Positions 16,724 to 26,369 of a stretch of 64,000 nucleotides of DNA are shown in pieces. The stretch spans positions 186,001-250,000 of the forward strand of contig NZ_JAEQNB010000002.1 in the NCBI RefSeq assembly GCF_016722965.1, given 5' to 3'. The position numbers and the translations under genes were made by a program. Below the pieces are notes generated by a model. The model made no database searches, was not told the DNA's origin, and saw nothing but the letters and a program-made list of their open reading frames with translations. Every line of letters starts with the position of its first letter. Positions within the stretch are counted from its first letter, which is position 1. This DNA comes from Tumebacillus amylolyticus (GTDB lineage: Bacteria > Bacillota > Bacilli > Tumebacillales > Tumebacillaceae).

Positions 16724-17386
16724 TCAGTGAGCGTCGTGCGCGTTGCGCGGGTCTTGTTCATGCCAAAGCCCGATGCTACGCAAGATCTCTTCTCGTTGGG
16801 CCTCGTACTGCGAAGTCGGAATCACCGGCTCCAAGTCGGTGTCCTGGATCGGATTCGCCAAAGTGAGCCACGACTTGCATCCGATGTACTCGTCCTCGAC
16901 GTTGATCGTCTTCGGCTCCGTCAGACGGTACGCACGCAGGAGCAAGATGTGCAGAGGGCGGTCTCCTTGCCAGTTCAGACGCTCTTCTGCATAATTCTGC
17001 GTCATCACATGGTAAGCGTCGAACTTTTTGAGCAGTTCCACGTCGTCCTTGATCACGATATCGTCGGTCACATGTCCAACGTGCGTAATCGTCACGAGTT
17101 TGGGCGGCAGTTCGCGACCTTCGAGGGTTTTGGCGATCACGTCTTTATACGCGGGTTTGATCAGGTCGGCACGCTGATGCTCATACGTCGGATAGAGGTA
17201 GAACGACTGCTCCTCCAACCGGAATTCCCGCGTCTCTTCCGTGATGCCGCCCTTGCGAATCAAGACGATCTGATCGCCCGCGGCAATCGCTTCGATGCAG
17301 ACAGCCCACTCCTTCAACGCCACTTCCTTGATCGGCAAGTGGGGGCTGTGTACGTTCACGGAGAAAGATCGGAAGCTCACTGACAT
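16724..17386 (-). CDS. DUF1802 family protein
   Basis: 220 aa. The N-terminal VALKEWAVCIEAIAAGDQIV and LIRKGGITEE give the DUF1802 signature. The family has no assigned activity. The ATG at 17386 is chosen: its AAGGAGTGA site includes the stop codon of dedA, implying translational coupling. An upstream in-frame extension lies inside dedA and is rejected. It should be cytoplasmic. Confidence 0.8.
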   Translation of the reverse strand: MSVSFRSFSVNVHSPHLPIKEVALKEWAVCIEAIAAGDQIVLIRKGGITEETREFRLEEQSFYLYPTYEHQRADLIKPAYKDVIAKTLEGRELPPKLVTITHVGHVTDDIVIKDDVELLKKFDAYHVMTQNYAEERLNWQGDRPLHILLLRAYRLTEPKTINVEDEYIGCKSWLTLANPIQDTDLEPVIPTSQYEAQREEILRSIGLWHEQDPRNAHDAH

Positions 17387-17391
17387 GGAAT

Positions 17392-18036
17392 TCACTCCTT
17401 CGGTTCGGGTGGTACACCTTGAGAGGTTAGTTTTGCCAAACGTCGCTTTCTTATCACGCGATAGAGAATCGGCGCCAACAGAGAAAGCAAAACGACCACG
17501 ACGATCCAATAGCGGAACGGGTACACGATTCCTTCAATCTGCCGCCACCGATGCCCCACAAAGCTTCCGAGCAACAAAAAAGTCAGCGCCCACACCAGCG
17601 CGCCCAGGTACGCAAACGGAGCAAAAATTCGAAACTTCATCTGCGTCACACCGGCGGTCAACGCCGTCACATGACGGAACCCCGGCACGAAATAGCCAAA
17701 AAACAACATGACCCGCCCGTAGCGTTCCATGTAGCGCTCCACTTTGAGCAACCGCTCCTCCGTCAAATGCAGAAATCGTCCAAACTTGGTGACGACCCCG
17801 TACCCGACGAAACGACCGATCAGATAACTGAGCGTGATGCCGCAGATGCTGCCAAGCACCGCCGCGGCCAAAACACCCCAGAAATTCATATGCCCTTTAT
17901 GAACAAGCACTCCGACGAACGAAAGCAACGTTTCATCCGGCAGAGGAATCCCTACAATCCCCAGCAACAACAAGATAAACAGCCCTAGGTACCCATAATG
18001 GTCGAGGAACTGCAACCAATGTTCGATCGAAATCAC
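17392..18036 (-). CDS. DedA family membrane protein
   Basis: 214 aa, about five or six hydrophobic stretches. The DedA signature is seen: GIVGIPLPDETLLSFVG, SYLIGRFVGYG and FGYFVPGFRHVTALTAG with the conserved Arg. Members act in lipid (undecaprenyl-phosphate or phospholipid) scrambling and membrane homeostasis; the substrate here is not known. The start is GTG at 18036 with a weak ribosome site (GATGGGGT). The frame is open back to the TGA of the 31-codon ORF upstream, with which it is in phase. Confidence 0.85.
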   Translation of the reverse strand: MISIEHWLQFLDHYGYLGLFILLLLGIVGIPLPDETLLSFVGVLVHKGHMNFWGVLAAAVLGSICGITLSYLIGRFVGYGVVTKFGRFLHLTEERLLKVERYMERYGRVMLFFGYFVPGFRHVTALTAGVTQMKFRIFAPFAYLGALVWALTFLLLGSFVGHRWRQIEGIVYPFRYWIVVVVLLSLLAPILYRVIRKRRLAKLTSQGVPPEPKE

Positions 18037-18069
18037 CCCATCGATATCAAAAAAGCAACTCGGCCGTCC

Positions 18070-18165
18070 TCAGTCCGGCAAGAGAGTATTGAACCATTCT
18101 CCCGCAAGATAGATCGCCAGCACAGATGAGACAGACAACAACATCATCCACATGAATTTACGCAT
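18070..18165 (-). CDS. Predicted 31-aa single-pass membrane peptide upstream of dedA
   Basis: An AGGAGG eight bases before an ATG opens a 31-codon ORF: MRKFMWMMLLSVSSVLAIY then LAGEWFNTLLPD. It has a basic start and one hydrophobic helix. It ends 33 bases before the dedA GTG in the same reading frame. The strong ribosome site supports translation; function is unknown. It could be a small membrane protein or a leader peptide coupled to dedA. Confidence 0.55.
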   Translation of the reverse strand: MRKFMWMMLLSVSSVLAIYLAGEWFNTLLPD

Positions 18166-18203
18166 CTCGGGACCCTCCTGGACAATCTATGTCGTGTACG
18201 CAA

Positions 18204-18232
18204 GAAAAAGCATGCATCACTGCATGCTTTTA
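18204..18232. terminator. Terminator after the 128-aa hypothetical gene
   Basis: AAAAGCATGCA pairs perfectly with TGCATGCTTTT over a four-base loop and continues into T in the minus direction. Confidence 0.8.
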
Positions 18233-18258
18233 CTATGTCCAGAAGCGTGCCCCAAGCA

Positions 18259-18645
18259 TTACTCTGTTGCCGCAGCCAATGCCGGGCCGCCGACCAACTT
18301 GGATTCCACGCCGTTTTCCTTCCACTCCTCGATGAGGGTGGCCACGGTATCCGGCGCAAGCGGGAAGACTTGGATCACGACGAGCATGTCGAGCATGGCT
18401 TTCTGCTCGTTTTTGCGCGCGCGTTGCAGCACGTCCGCCACGGTGTCCATCTCATCCGGCACGAGGCCGCCCTCAGCTGCACGGATGTAGATGATGTTCT
18501 GACCGAACGCCACTTCGTAGACATTGTCAGACTCGGCCGGAGCCGGGAATGCACGTTCTTTGAAACGGGAGGTCAAGCCCATTTTTTGTACCGGATTCAA
18601 TTTGGTGCGCTTCAACAGCGCTTTGATATCGAAAGTTTCGCTCAT
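18259..18645 (-). CDS. Hypothetical protein, 128 aa
   Basis: Soluble protein from the ATG at 18645 (AAGGGG upstream), MSETFDIKALLKRTKLNP. It has alternating helix/strand character with no signal or membrane segment. I do not recognise the family. It lies 36 bp after the histidine kinase gene on the same strand and may be co-transcribed, ending at the terminator at 18204-18232. Confidence 0.65.
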   Translation of the reverse strand: MSETFDIKALLKRTKLNPVQKMGLTSRFKERAFPAPAESDNVYEVAFGQNIIYIRAAEGGLVPDEMDTVADVLQRARKNEQKAMLDMLVVIQVFPLAPDTVATLIEEWKENGVESKLVGGPALAAATE

Positions 18646-18681
18646 GTGCGGAATCCCCTTCCAATCAATCAAACTACGATT

Positions 18682-20298
18682 CTAGTCTAGTATAGCTTCC
18701 TCGGGACACATGGGCAACCAAATCGAAATGCGCGTGCCCCGCCCAATCTCGCTCTCAATCTCCATGTCTCCTCCGTGCGCCTCAATGATCGCTTTGGAGT
18801 TGTGCAGACCGAGTCCGGTGCCCTTGCTTTTCGTCGTGTAAAACGGCTCGAAAATGTCTTGCAAACGGTCCTCCGGAATCCCTTGACCCGTGTCCCGAAC
18901 TTCGATCACGACAAAGTCAGGCTCCTCCTCCGGGCGCTTGACCGTCAACTCGATCTCGCCGCCTGCAGGCGTTGCGTCGATGGCGTTTCTGAACAAGTTC
19001 AGGATGACTTGATGCAATTGATCGCAATCGGCACGAAGGAGGCCGACTTCCTCATAGTTCTCCACCAGCCGCAAGTTCGCTTCTCGGAACACACCTTGCA
19101 TGAGATTGCACGTACTTCTCAAGAGTTCGATGATGTCGCACTCCTTGAAATCGGGATTCTGCGGGCGCGAGATGTCGAGGAAGTGGTTGACGAGACCTTC
19201 GATGCGGGAGATTTCCCGTAAGATCATCTGCCCTTTTTTCTCCGACTTTTCGGAAAAATCTTCCTGCCCCAGCATCAATTGCATCGCCAATTTGATCACG
19301 GCGACCGGATTGCGAATTTCGTGTGCAATCTGGGCGGCGAACATGCCCATCGTGGACAAGCGCTCCGATTGGCGCAAGTTATGCTCCATGCGGACATAGC
19401 GGGTCATGTCACGTCCGACCAGCAACAACGTCGTCTGCTGCACCATCGGGTCGATGACCCAGCGGGCATCCCAAAACAGATGACACTCCGCCCCCGTCAC
19501 CGGGTGGAGGAGTTTTTCATGAAAGTCGGTCAGGTCGCACTGTTCCAGCAACGCGACCACCGGAGCGCTTTTTTCGGAAAAAAGGTCTTGCAGCCGTGGA
19601 GCTCCTGCGACCGGCATCATAAGCTCGGCCGCCTGGTTGCGGTGTACGATGTTGCCCTTCGCGTCTGTGATCAAGATGAGATGGTTGGACGTTTCGGTGA
19701 TTTTCTCTTGCAAAAGCAACGTACGGTAATGTTGCGATTTCAAAATCATCGCTTTCTCGATGGCATGCGTGATCGAGAGGACGGTTCCCAGCATATACGG
19801 GCTGTGCTCCGTCTTGTACGCGGCAATCGCGAGCGCTCCGATGACAGTTCCATGCTCGTCATGGAGCGGAGACGCCGCGCAAGACATCCCGTGCAAGTCG
19901 GTCAGATAATGATCGGTGCCGACGATGTGGACCGAACGATTTTCGGCGATCGCCGTGCCCAGGGCATTGGCTCCGAAAATGGGCTCCGACCAGCACATGC
20001 CGGGCGTTGTATGCTGCTTCAAAATTTCATCAGGCAAGCGTTCTCCGCGCGTGGCAAGCAGAACGGAGTCAACGTCACAAACGGCGACGATGCACTCGCT
20101 TTCCACGGTACGGTAGAGGTGATCAATATAAGGAAGCGCCGATTCCAGCAAAAGTCGGTTCGCAAAGATGCGCTGTTGCAAGTCAGAAGCCGGGACGGGT
20201 AGAACGGAGGGAAATGCGTTCGGATCGATCCCATACGAACGGGAACGAGCCCACGCTTCCGCAAACTCGGGCGACGGGTTCAATTTTAGATCATTCAT
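18682..20298 (-). CDS. Orphan sensor histidine kinase with AcoR-like GAF N-terminus
   Basis: 538 aa, no membrane segment. Residues about 1-180 resemble the sensory half of AcoR/DhaR sigma-54 activators (EAWARSRSYGIDP, then a GAF fold ending GALAIAAYKTEHS). Residues about 205-300 look like a PAS domain. The kinase core follows: H-box QIAHEIRNPVAVIK, N-box LNLFRNAIDATP, G1 DTGQGIPE, F/G2 EPFYTTKSKGTGLGLHNSK, as in NtrB/AtoS-type kinases. No response regulator gene is adjacent, so the partner is elsewhere. Feeding sporulation is possible but not shown. Confidence 0.88.
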   Translation of the reverse strand: MNDLKLNPSPEFAEAWARSRSYGIDPNAFPSVLPVPASDLQQRIFANRLLLESALPYIDHLYRTVESECIVAVCDVDSVLLATRGERLPDEILKQHTTPGMCWSEPIFGANALGTAIAENRSVHIVGTDHYLTDLHGMSCAASPLHDEHGTVIGALAIAAYKTEHSPYMLGTVLSITHAIEKAMILKSQHYRTLLLQEKITETSNHLILITDAKGNIVHRNQAAELMMPVAGAPRLQDLFSEKSAPVVALLEQCDLTDFHEKLLHPVTGAECHLFWDARWVIDPMVQQTTLLLVGRDMTRYVRMEHNLRQSERLSTMGMFAAQIAHEIRNPVAVIKLAMQLMLGQEDFSEKSEKKGQMILREISRIEGLVNHFLDISRPQNPDFKECDIIELLRSTCNLMQGVFREANLRLVENYEEVGLLRADCDQLHQVILNLFRNAIDATPAGGEIELTVKRPEEEPDFVVIEVRDTGQGIPEDRLQDIFEPFYTTKSKGTGLGLHNSKAIIEAHGGDMEIESEIGRGTRISIWLPMCPEEAILD

Positions 20299-20414
20299 CG
20301 CGTGTAGGTCCCTTTCTGCTCATTTCGAACTTCCGTTATTATAGCAGATTTCAAAAGGGTTGTCGGTTCGGATGTCGAAGTACTGGTAAGACATGAACAA
20401 TCTGGAGGCCATGC

Positions 20415-21605
20415 ATGAAAGTAACAAAACACCGCCCTGACTTCGTACTGTTCCTCGTCGTAATCCTGTTGTCGTTAATCGGGTTGGTGGCCGTCTATAG
20501 TGCCAGTGCGATCTATGCGTACAAGACGCAAGACACGCCTGACTATTATTTTCTGCGCCAACTCATGTTTTTTGTCATGGGGCTGTTCGGGATGTTGTTT
20601 GCGATGAACACGCCGTACAAGTTGTGGTACAAGTTGTCGCGTCCCATGCTTTTGGTCACCTATCTCCTGCTGCTTCTGGTCTTGATTCCGGGAGTCGGCA
20701 CGAACGTCAACGGAGCGAACCGTTGGATCGGCCTCGGGCCGTTCTCGTTCCAACCGACGGAGATTGCGATGATCACGATCAACCTCTACCTCGCCTACCT
20801 GCTCACGAAAAAAGGCGACCGGGTCGCCGACCCGAAAGCCTCTTTTTGGCCGTCGATTATCCTCGTGGTGGTCGGTTTCGTCCTGATCATCGCAGAGCCG
20901 GACATGGACACGGCGATCACGTTTGCAGGAGGTCCGTTCCTGATCATGTTCGTCGCGGGCGTGCCTTGGAAGCACTTGCGCAACACCGCCTTGCTCGCCG
21001 TCGTGACCTCGGTGCCGCTGGCGCTGATGGGCTATCGCGGGGAACGAATCTGGTCGTACATGGACCCGTTCAAGCATATGGACGGTGACGGCTACCAGAT
21101 CGTGCAGTCTCTGTTTGCCATCTCGACCGGGGGTTGGATGGGACGCGGCTTGGGACACTCGATTGAGAAGTTCTCGTACTTGCCGGAAGCTCATACCGAC
21201 TTTATCTTCGCGATTTTCTCGGAGGAGTGGGGCTTGTTCGGCGGACTGTTCCTGATCGTGCTCTACGGCGTCGTCATCTGGCGCGGCATTCACATCGCGC
21301 TGACGGTGCAGGACAAATTCGCCCAGTTGGTGGCAATCGGGATCACGTCCGTCATTGCGATGGCTGTTTTTTTCAACATCGGTTCGGTTACCGGACTGCT
21401 GCCGGTCATCGGGGTCCCGCTTCCGTTCATCTCGTACGGCGGGACGTCGTTGCTCTTAAAGCTGTTTATGATGGGCATCCTGTTGAACATCTCGCGCTAC
21501 ACGGCACGACCTGAGGAAGTGGACAATTCCTTGTTGCCCGCCAGTGCTCCGCGCATCAAGCACGGAGCCTCGATCGATATGACCAGTTCGCGTTTTGACG
21601 CATAA
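20415..21605 (+). CDS. SEDS peptidoglycan polymerase (FtsW/RodA/SpoVE family)
   Basis: 396 aa with about ten hydrophobic helices. SEDS landmarks: GLVAVYSAS at the start, GANRWIGLGPFSFQPTE, the catalytic-loop PEAHTDFIFAIFSEEWG with the essential Asp, and IGVPLPFISYGGTS. The normally conserved PDLGT is PDMDT here. Family members polymerise lipid II glycan chains together with a class B PBP; no PBP is next to it, so division, elongation and spore-cortex roles cannot be separated. The ATG at 20415 follows CTGGAGGCC. The MBL gene follows after 13 bp. Confidence 0.88.
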   Translation: MKVTKHRPDFVLFLVVILLSLIGLVAVYSASAIYAYKTQDTPDYYFLRQLMFFVMGLFGMLFAMNTPYKLWYKLSRPMLLVTYLLLLLVLIPGVGTNVNGANRWIGLGPFSFQPTEIAMITINLYLAYLLTKKGDRVADPKASFWPSIILVVVGFVLIIAEPDMDTAITFAGGPFLIMFVAGVPWKHLRNTALLAVVTSVPLALMGYRGERIWSYMDPFKHMDGDGYQIVQSLFAISTGGWMGRGLGHSIEKFSYLPEAHTDFIFAIFSEEWGLFGGLFLIVLYGVVIWRGIHIALTVQDKFAQLVAIGITSVIAMAVFFNIGSVTGLLPVIGVPLPFISYGGTSLLLKLFMMGILLNISRYTARPEEVDNSLLPASAPRIKHGASIDMTSSRFDA

Positions 21606-21618
21606 TGAGGTGACTTCT

Positions 21619-22572
21619 ATGACGAACACTCCGCAAGACTTGGGTTTTGGTGTCAGCCTGATCGACCTGCAAGAATCGGGTGAAAAAGGCCGCACCGGCG
21701 CGTACATCGTGCGCGGAGAGAGCAAAACCGCGCTGATCGAAGTCGGTTCTTCCCACGCAGCCCAGACGATTCTCGACAACATCGCGGCGATGGGGTTGCA
21801 ACCGACCGACATCGACTATGTGATCGTGACGCACATCCACCTCGACCACTCCGGCGGTGTGGGCTACATCTTGCCGCAGTTTCCGAACGCGACGGTGGTC
21901 TGCCACCCGCGTGCGGCACGCCATCTGATCGACCCGACGCGGTTGATCGCCGGTGCGAGTGCCGTGTATGGAGAAGACTTGGAGCGCATCTTCGGCACGA
22001 TCTTGCCGGTGCCGGAGGAACGAGTTCTGGCACTTGCGGACGGCGAGACGCTTGATCTCGGCGGACGGACGTTGACGTTCTATGACACGCCGGGCCACGC
22101 GAGACATCATTGCTCCATTCACGACAGCGGCTCAGAGGGGATCTTCACCGGCGACACGGTGAGCATCCGCTATGTGCCGGAGTTGACGGGCTGGGATTTC
22201 GCTTGCTTGTTCCCGTCCACGTCGCCGTCGGAGTTTGATCGTGACGCGGTGTTCCAGACGGTCGAGCGTTTGCAGAAGCTTCATGCGAAACGAATCTACC
22301 ACACGCATTTCGGTGTGACGGAACCGGCAACGTATGCGTTTGAACGAACGCTCAAGACGGTCGCCGACTACGACGCTTTCTCCCGCGAGATGTTCCGACC
22401 GGGCCTTCCGTGGGAAGACTTGGCGGAACGAATTCGCGAGTACATCCGCGCAGATCTTGCCGAGCACGGGCACCACGTCCACGATCTCAGCGGGATCGAA
22501 CTCGACATTCGCTTGAACGCGCAAGGCATGCTGTTCGTGCTGGAGAAGGAACACGCCAAGCAGAATCAATAA
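21619..22572 (+). CDS. MBL-fold metallohydrolase
   Basis: 317 aa. The metallo-beta-lactamase metal motif THIHLDHSGG is at about residue 75, a further His is in DTPGHARHHCS, then FTGDTV and YHTHFG supply the remaining ligands; two metal ions are expected. The C-terminal ~80 residues are a helical extension. Glyoxalase II-like or lactonase activity is possible; the substrate is unknown. The ATG at 21619 follows GAGGTGA. Probably co-transcribed with the SEDS gene; the bidirectional terminator at 22582-22626 follows. Confidence 0.85.
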   Translation: MTNTPQDLGFGVSLIDLQESGEKGRTGAYIVRGESKTALIEVGSSHAAQTILDNIAAMGLQPTDIDYVIVTHIHLDHSGGVGYILPQFPNATVVCHPRAARHLIDPTRLIAGASAVYGEDLERIFGTILPVPEERVLALADGETLDLGGRTLTFYDTPGHARHHCSIHDSGSEGIFTGDTVSIRYVPELTGWDFACLFPSTSPSEFDRDAVFQTVERLQKLHAKRIYHTHFGVTEPATYAFERTLKTVADYDAFSREMFRPGLPWEDLAERIREYIRADLAEHGHHVHDLSGIELDIRLNAQGMLFVLEKEHAKQNQ

Positions 22573-22581
22573 GGATTGCGA

Positions 22582-22626
22582 AAAAAAAACACCCTGTACG
22601 CCGACGCGTCAGGGTGTTTTTTTTTT
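22582..22626. terminator. Bidirectional terminator between MBL and chemoreceptor genes
   Basis: AACACCCTG pairs with CAGGGTGTT; A and T runs flank both sides. It serves two convergent genes. Confidence 0.9.
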
Positions 22627-22632
22627 CGTGGA

Positions 22633-24348
22633 TCAGAACTTGAACTTGTCGACCAACATCGTCAACTCCTCGGCGAGCGAGGAGAGCGAGGAGGCGGAAC
22701 CTGCGATTTCTTTCATAGAAGCGAGTTGTTCTTGGGCGACGGCGGAGACGTTGTGCGTCCCTGCGGCGGCGCTGGTCGAGACTTGGGAGATGCGTCCGAA
22801 TTGCTGAACGACATGCGTGGTGCCGTCCGACATTTGGTCGGAGGCGGTGGAGACCGTTTGGATGCGTTCGGCAACTTGCGTGACCGCTTCCAAGATCTGC
22901 TGAAATTTCTCCCCCGCTTCGTTCACCACGCCGATCCCGACGGTGACTTCCTCCGTTCCCAACTCCATCGAAGAGATCGCCAGCGTCGTCTCCTCTTGAA
23001 TGGCCTGAATCAAACCGGAGATCTCCTGCGCCGACCGACTTGATTGCTCCGCCAATTTGCGCACTTCATCTGCTACGACCGCGAATCCGCGTCCTTGCTC
23101 GCCGGCGCGTGCCGCTTCAATCGCAGCATTCAACGCCAACAGATTCGTCTGCGCTGAAATCGCCGTGATCGCCCCGAGGATGTTGCCAATCTGTTCGGAG
23201 CGCTCGCCCAGTTTCTGCACGACACCGGACAGCCCTTCAATCGTCGTGTGGATCGATGTCATCTGGTCAATCGCCGAACGGATCGACTCATTGCCCGCCC
23301 GCGCAATCTCCGACGTGTGTTGCGCCATCTCCGAGACACGGCCTGCGTTGCGGGCAATCTGCTTCGAAGAGATCGACATGAGCTCCATCTCTTGGGCACA
23401 CGCCCCCACGCTCTCGACTTGGTGTTCCGCGCCATCGGCAATCTCTTGGATCGTCGACGAAATTTGCTCGGTCGCCGCCGTCGTCACCGATGCGGTCGTC
23501 GTCAACGCCTCCGACGAGACCGACACTTGATCGGCGCTGACCCGAATCTGGGAGATGAGGCCGCGAAGTTTTTCCGTCATTTTGTTATAAGAGCCGGCGA
23601 GATCGCCGATTTCGTCGTTGTGGTTGACGTTCAACTTGCGCGTCAAGTCGGCATCGCCCTCGGCGATCTCCACCAACTGCAAGTTGATCTCGCGCAACGG
23701 GCCCAGCACCGTGCGAATGAACACGAAGATCGCCAGCACCGCCGAAAGTACCGCACTTGCCCCTCCGTAGAAAATCCACCCCTTCGCATCGGCAATCGCT
23801 TGTTGCCCGTCCGCCCACGTCGCAGCGTTGATCTTGGCGAACTCCGCGAGCAACTTGTTGCTCTCCGTGCGAAGGCTCTCCACGTCCGCATCGACCGTCA
23901 AACTGTCAGCACGCGCCGCGTCGAGATGCCCGCCGCGGGCTTGTTGAACCTCAGCGTCCAACTTGCTTTGCAGAGCTGTGACTTTCGGGAGGAGGTTCGA
24001 CTCCACCAGTTGTTGGATCCCCTCATGACCCAACTCCCCGGAGCGCACGACCTCCATGTCTTGGTGCAACTTGCCGACGGCCGCTTCATAACCTGCCAAC
24101 GCATCCTCTCGACCGGACAGCAGATACCCGCGCACCGAGTTCTGCATCGCGGCGAGATCGACGACCAACCCCTCGGCCGCCTTGGACTTTGGCTGCAACT
24201 GCTCCACGACCGTTCCTTCCAGATGTTCCAGACTCGTGAAGTGCTGGTAACACCTCCACCCGATCAAGAGCAGCAACACCACGACAATGCCGTTCCAAAT
24301 CACCATGCGCACGCGCAAGGAGTAACGCCGTTTTTTCTTGATGTTCAT
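22633..24348 (-). CDS. Methyl-accepting chemotaxis protein (CHASE3-like sensor)
   Basis: 571 aa. An N-terminal helix (about 12-32) leads into an extracytoplasmic four-helix-type sensor with a CHASE3-like [16 protein letters not shown], a second membrane helix (about 180-205), a HAMP domain and a long cytoplasmic signalling coiled coil. The hairpin tip has [20 protein letters not shown] and [12 protein letters not shown], required for CheA/CheW contact. Start ATG at 24348; an alternative TTG at 24381 behind AAGGAG cannot be excluded. No che genes are near, so it signals to a remote chemotaxis array. Confidence 0.93.
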   Translation of the reverse strand: MNIKKKRRYSLRVRMVIWNGIVVVLLLLIGWRCYQHFTSLEHLEGTVVEQLQPKSKAAEGLVVDLAAMQNSVRGYLLSGREDALAGYEAAVGKLHQDMEVVRSGELGHEGIQQLVESNLLPKVTALQSKLDAEVQQARGGHLDAARADSLTVDADVESLRTESNKLLAEFAKINAATWADGQQAIADAKGWIFYGGASAVLSAVLAIFVFIRTVLGPLREINLQLVEIAEGDADLTRKLNVNHNDEIGDLAGSYNKMTEKLRGLISQIRVSADQVSVSSEALTTTASVTTAATEQISSTIQEIADGAEHQVESVGACAQEMELMSISSKQIARNAGRVSEMAQHTSEIARAGNESIRSAIDQMTSIHTTIEGLSGVVQKLGERSEQIGNILGAITAISAQTNLLALNAAIEAARAGEQGRGFAVVADEVRKLAEQSSRSAQEISGLIQAIQEETTLAISSMELGTEEVTVGIGVVNEAGEKFQQILEAVTQVAERIQTVSTASDQMSDGTTHVVQQFGRISQVSTSAAAGTHNVSAVAQEQLASMKEIAGSASSLSSLAEELTMLVDKFKF

Positions 24349-24467
24349 ATCCCCAAGTACCCCCCAAAGTTTCAGGCCCAAAATTTCTAAATCTCCTTCG
24401 ACATGGGTTAACTTGAAACCTTTTTAATTAAATACGATGTTTTGAGCCGTTCGTAAATGAGAAGGTT

Positions 24468-24505
24468 TAAAAAAAAGAACCATGCGCCCTCCGGCACACG
24501 GTTCT
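24468..24505 (-). terminator. Terminator of the second chemoreceptor gene
   Basis: AGAACC and GGTTCT arms enclose a GC-rich stem with a few mismatches, followed by eight T in the minus direction. Confidence 0.75.
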
Positions 24506-24511
24506 CCTGTT

Positions 24512-26221
24512 CTAGTATTTGAACTTTCCGACCAACTCTTGCAATTCGTCGGCGAGATGGGCCAGACTGGACGCCGAACTCGCAATTTCTTGCATCGACG
24601 CCAACTGCTCTTGCGCGACGGCGGAGGCATTCTGCGTGCCGGACGCAGCGCCCTCTGCCACTTGCGAAATCATCTCGAATTGCTGCACCACTTGCGAGGT
24701 CCCTGCCGACATCTGTTGCGACGCCGCAGAAACTTCGCGAATCTGGGACGCCACATCGTTGACCGCTTCGAAGATTTGCTCAAACGAGGCCCCCGCCGTG
24801 TTCACCACGTTGATCCCCACCGTGACTTCCTGCGTGCCTTTTTCCATCGAGGTCATCGCAAGTCCCGTCTCCTCTTGAATCGCACGGATCAGTTCCCCGA
24901 TCTCTTGCGCCGACGCGCTGGACTGTTCGGCGAGTTTGCGAACTTCATCGGCGACGACCGCAAAACCGCGTCCTTGCTCCCCGGCCCGTGCCGCTTCAAT
25001 GGCGGCGTTGAGTGCGAGGAGGTTGGTCTGTGCGGAGATCGCGGTGATCACTTCAATAATATTGCCGATCTGCTCCGAACGCTGACCGAGTTTCTGAACG
25101 ACGCCGGAGAGGTCTTCAATCGTCGAATGAATGGAGTTCATCTGGTCAATCGCCGACCGAATCGCCCGATTGCCGACGGTGGCAATTTCCGAAGTCTGGT
25201 TCGCCATCTGCGAAACATGGTTCGCACTCGACGCGATCTGTTGCGCCCCCGACGACATCTGGTCCATCTCTTGCGCGCAATCCCCGACGCTGCGCACTTG
25301 GTGGTCCGCCCCTTCGGCAATTTCGAGAATCGTGCCGGAGATTTGCTCGGTCGCTTGCTTGGTCAAATCTGCAGAAGCGTTCAACTCTTCTGCGGAGGAC
25401 GCCACCTGCTCGGCACTTTCGCTGATCTGCGCGACCAGTCCTCGCAAGTTGTCGACCATGCCGTTAAACGAAGCGGCGAGGTCCCCGATCTCGTCGTTGT
25501 TTTTGATCGAGATGTGCTTCGTGAGGTCCCCGTCACCCGATGCGATCTCTGCCAATTGCGCGTTGACGTCTCGAATCGGGGTGAGAATCGTGCGAATGAG
25601 CACGAAGGTGAGGATCAGCGCAAATGCGATCGCCAGCGGGCCAGCGGTCAAAATCCACATCCTCGCCGACTTTGTCGCGCCTTTGCTGTCGTTCCACGAA
25701 TCTGCCGTCAATTTGTCGATGTCTGCATTGATCTGCGTGTACAGGGTGCGGAAACTGTCCATCGCCGCTTTGCCGTCGTTGATATGCGTGCGTGCGTCCT
25801 CTACTTTGCCCGCTTTGACGAGTTGAATTTGACCCGCAAAGTAGGTTTGCAGCTTCTGAATGTGCGGGAGTGCTTGGCTCTCGACGAGGTCCTTCATGAT
25901 CGGATGGTCACCTTCATGCGTGCGGATCGTCTCCAAGTCCTTCTGCAACTGGTCTTGACCTGCTCTATACGGATCGAGGTATTCGTCCTTGCCGGTGATC
26001 ACGTAGCCTCGAACGCCGGTCTCCATATTCACGAGGTCGGTCAGCAGATTGTGTGCCGCCGTTCCGGTCGGAATGGCGTCCGTCACAATCGTGTTCGATT
26101 GTTGTTCCAACTCCCCGAAAATCTGGTAACAAGTTACACAGATGAAGATGAGGAAAAAGACAACGATGCTGTTCGTTAACCCTGTGCGAAGACGCAACGG
26201 AACCCGAATTCTCTTTTTCAT
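24512..26221 (-). CDS. Methyl-accepting chemotaxis protein with CHASE3 sensor
   Basis: 569 aa, same architecture as its neighbour at 22633 and clearly a paralogue. Helix 1 (about 14-35), CHASE3 domain with [19 protein letters not shown], helix 2 (about 185-205), HAMP, and the MCP signalling hairpin [20 protein letters not shown]. The C-terminal end LVGKFKY parallels LVDKFKF in the other copy. No pentapeptide CheR tether is seen in either. The ATG at 26221 follows GGGAGG at somewhat long spacing. The pair suggests tandem duplication followed by divergence of the sensor half. Confidence 0.93.
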   Translation of the reverse strand: MKKRIRVPLRLRTGLTNSIVVFFLIFICVTCYQIFGELEQQSNTIVTDAIPTGTAAHNLLTDLVNMETGVRGYVITGKDEYLDPYRAGQDQLQKDLETIRTHEGDHPIMKDLVESQALPHIQKLQTYFAGQIQLVKAGKVEDARTHINDGKAAMDSFRTLYTQINADIDKLTADSWNDSKGATKSARMWILTAGPLAIAFALILTFVLIRTILTPIRDVNAQLAEIASGDGDLTKHISIKNNDEIGDLAASFNGMVDNLRGLVAQISESAEQVASSAEELNASADLTKQATEQISGTILEIAEGADHQVRSVGDCAQEMDQMSSGAQQIASSANHVSQMANQTSEIATVGNRAIRSAIDQMNSIHSTIEDLSGVVQKLGQRSEQIGNIIEVITAISAQTNLLALNAAIEAARAGEQGRGFAVVADEVRKLAEQSSASAQEIGELIRAIQEETGLAMTSMEKGTQEVTVGINVVNTAGASFEQIFEAVNDVASQIREVSAASQQMSAGTSQVVQQFEMISQVAEGAASGTQNASAVAQEQLASMQEIASSASSLAHLADELQELVGKFKY

Positions 26222-26334
26222 AAGAACAAAACACCCTCCCTCAATTGCTTAATAATACTTTATATACTTTTATCTCCTATCCTTTCCCGTTCGACAATTG
26301 CTTCAAAGAAACCTCCTTTCACCGCTTTATAAAA

Positions 26335-26367
26335 AAAAGCAGGCAGGGCTTGTGCCCGCCTGCTTTT
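26335..26367 (-). terminator. Terminator of the headgroup/thpR operon
   Basis: AAAGCAGGC and GCCTGCTTT arms form a stem, followed by a T run in the minus direction just after thpR. Confidence 0.88.
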
Positions 26368-26369
26368 TC

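Noticed and set aside
24349-24467. Sigma-D motility promoter for the chemoreceptor
   Set aside because: No TAAA-N15-GCCGATAT match could be found by eye upstream of either chemoreceptor.
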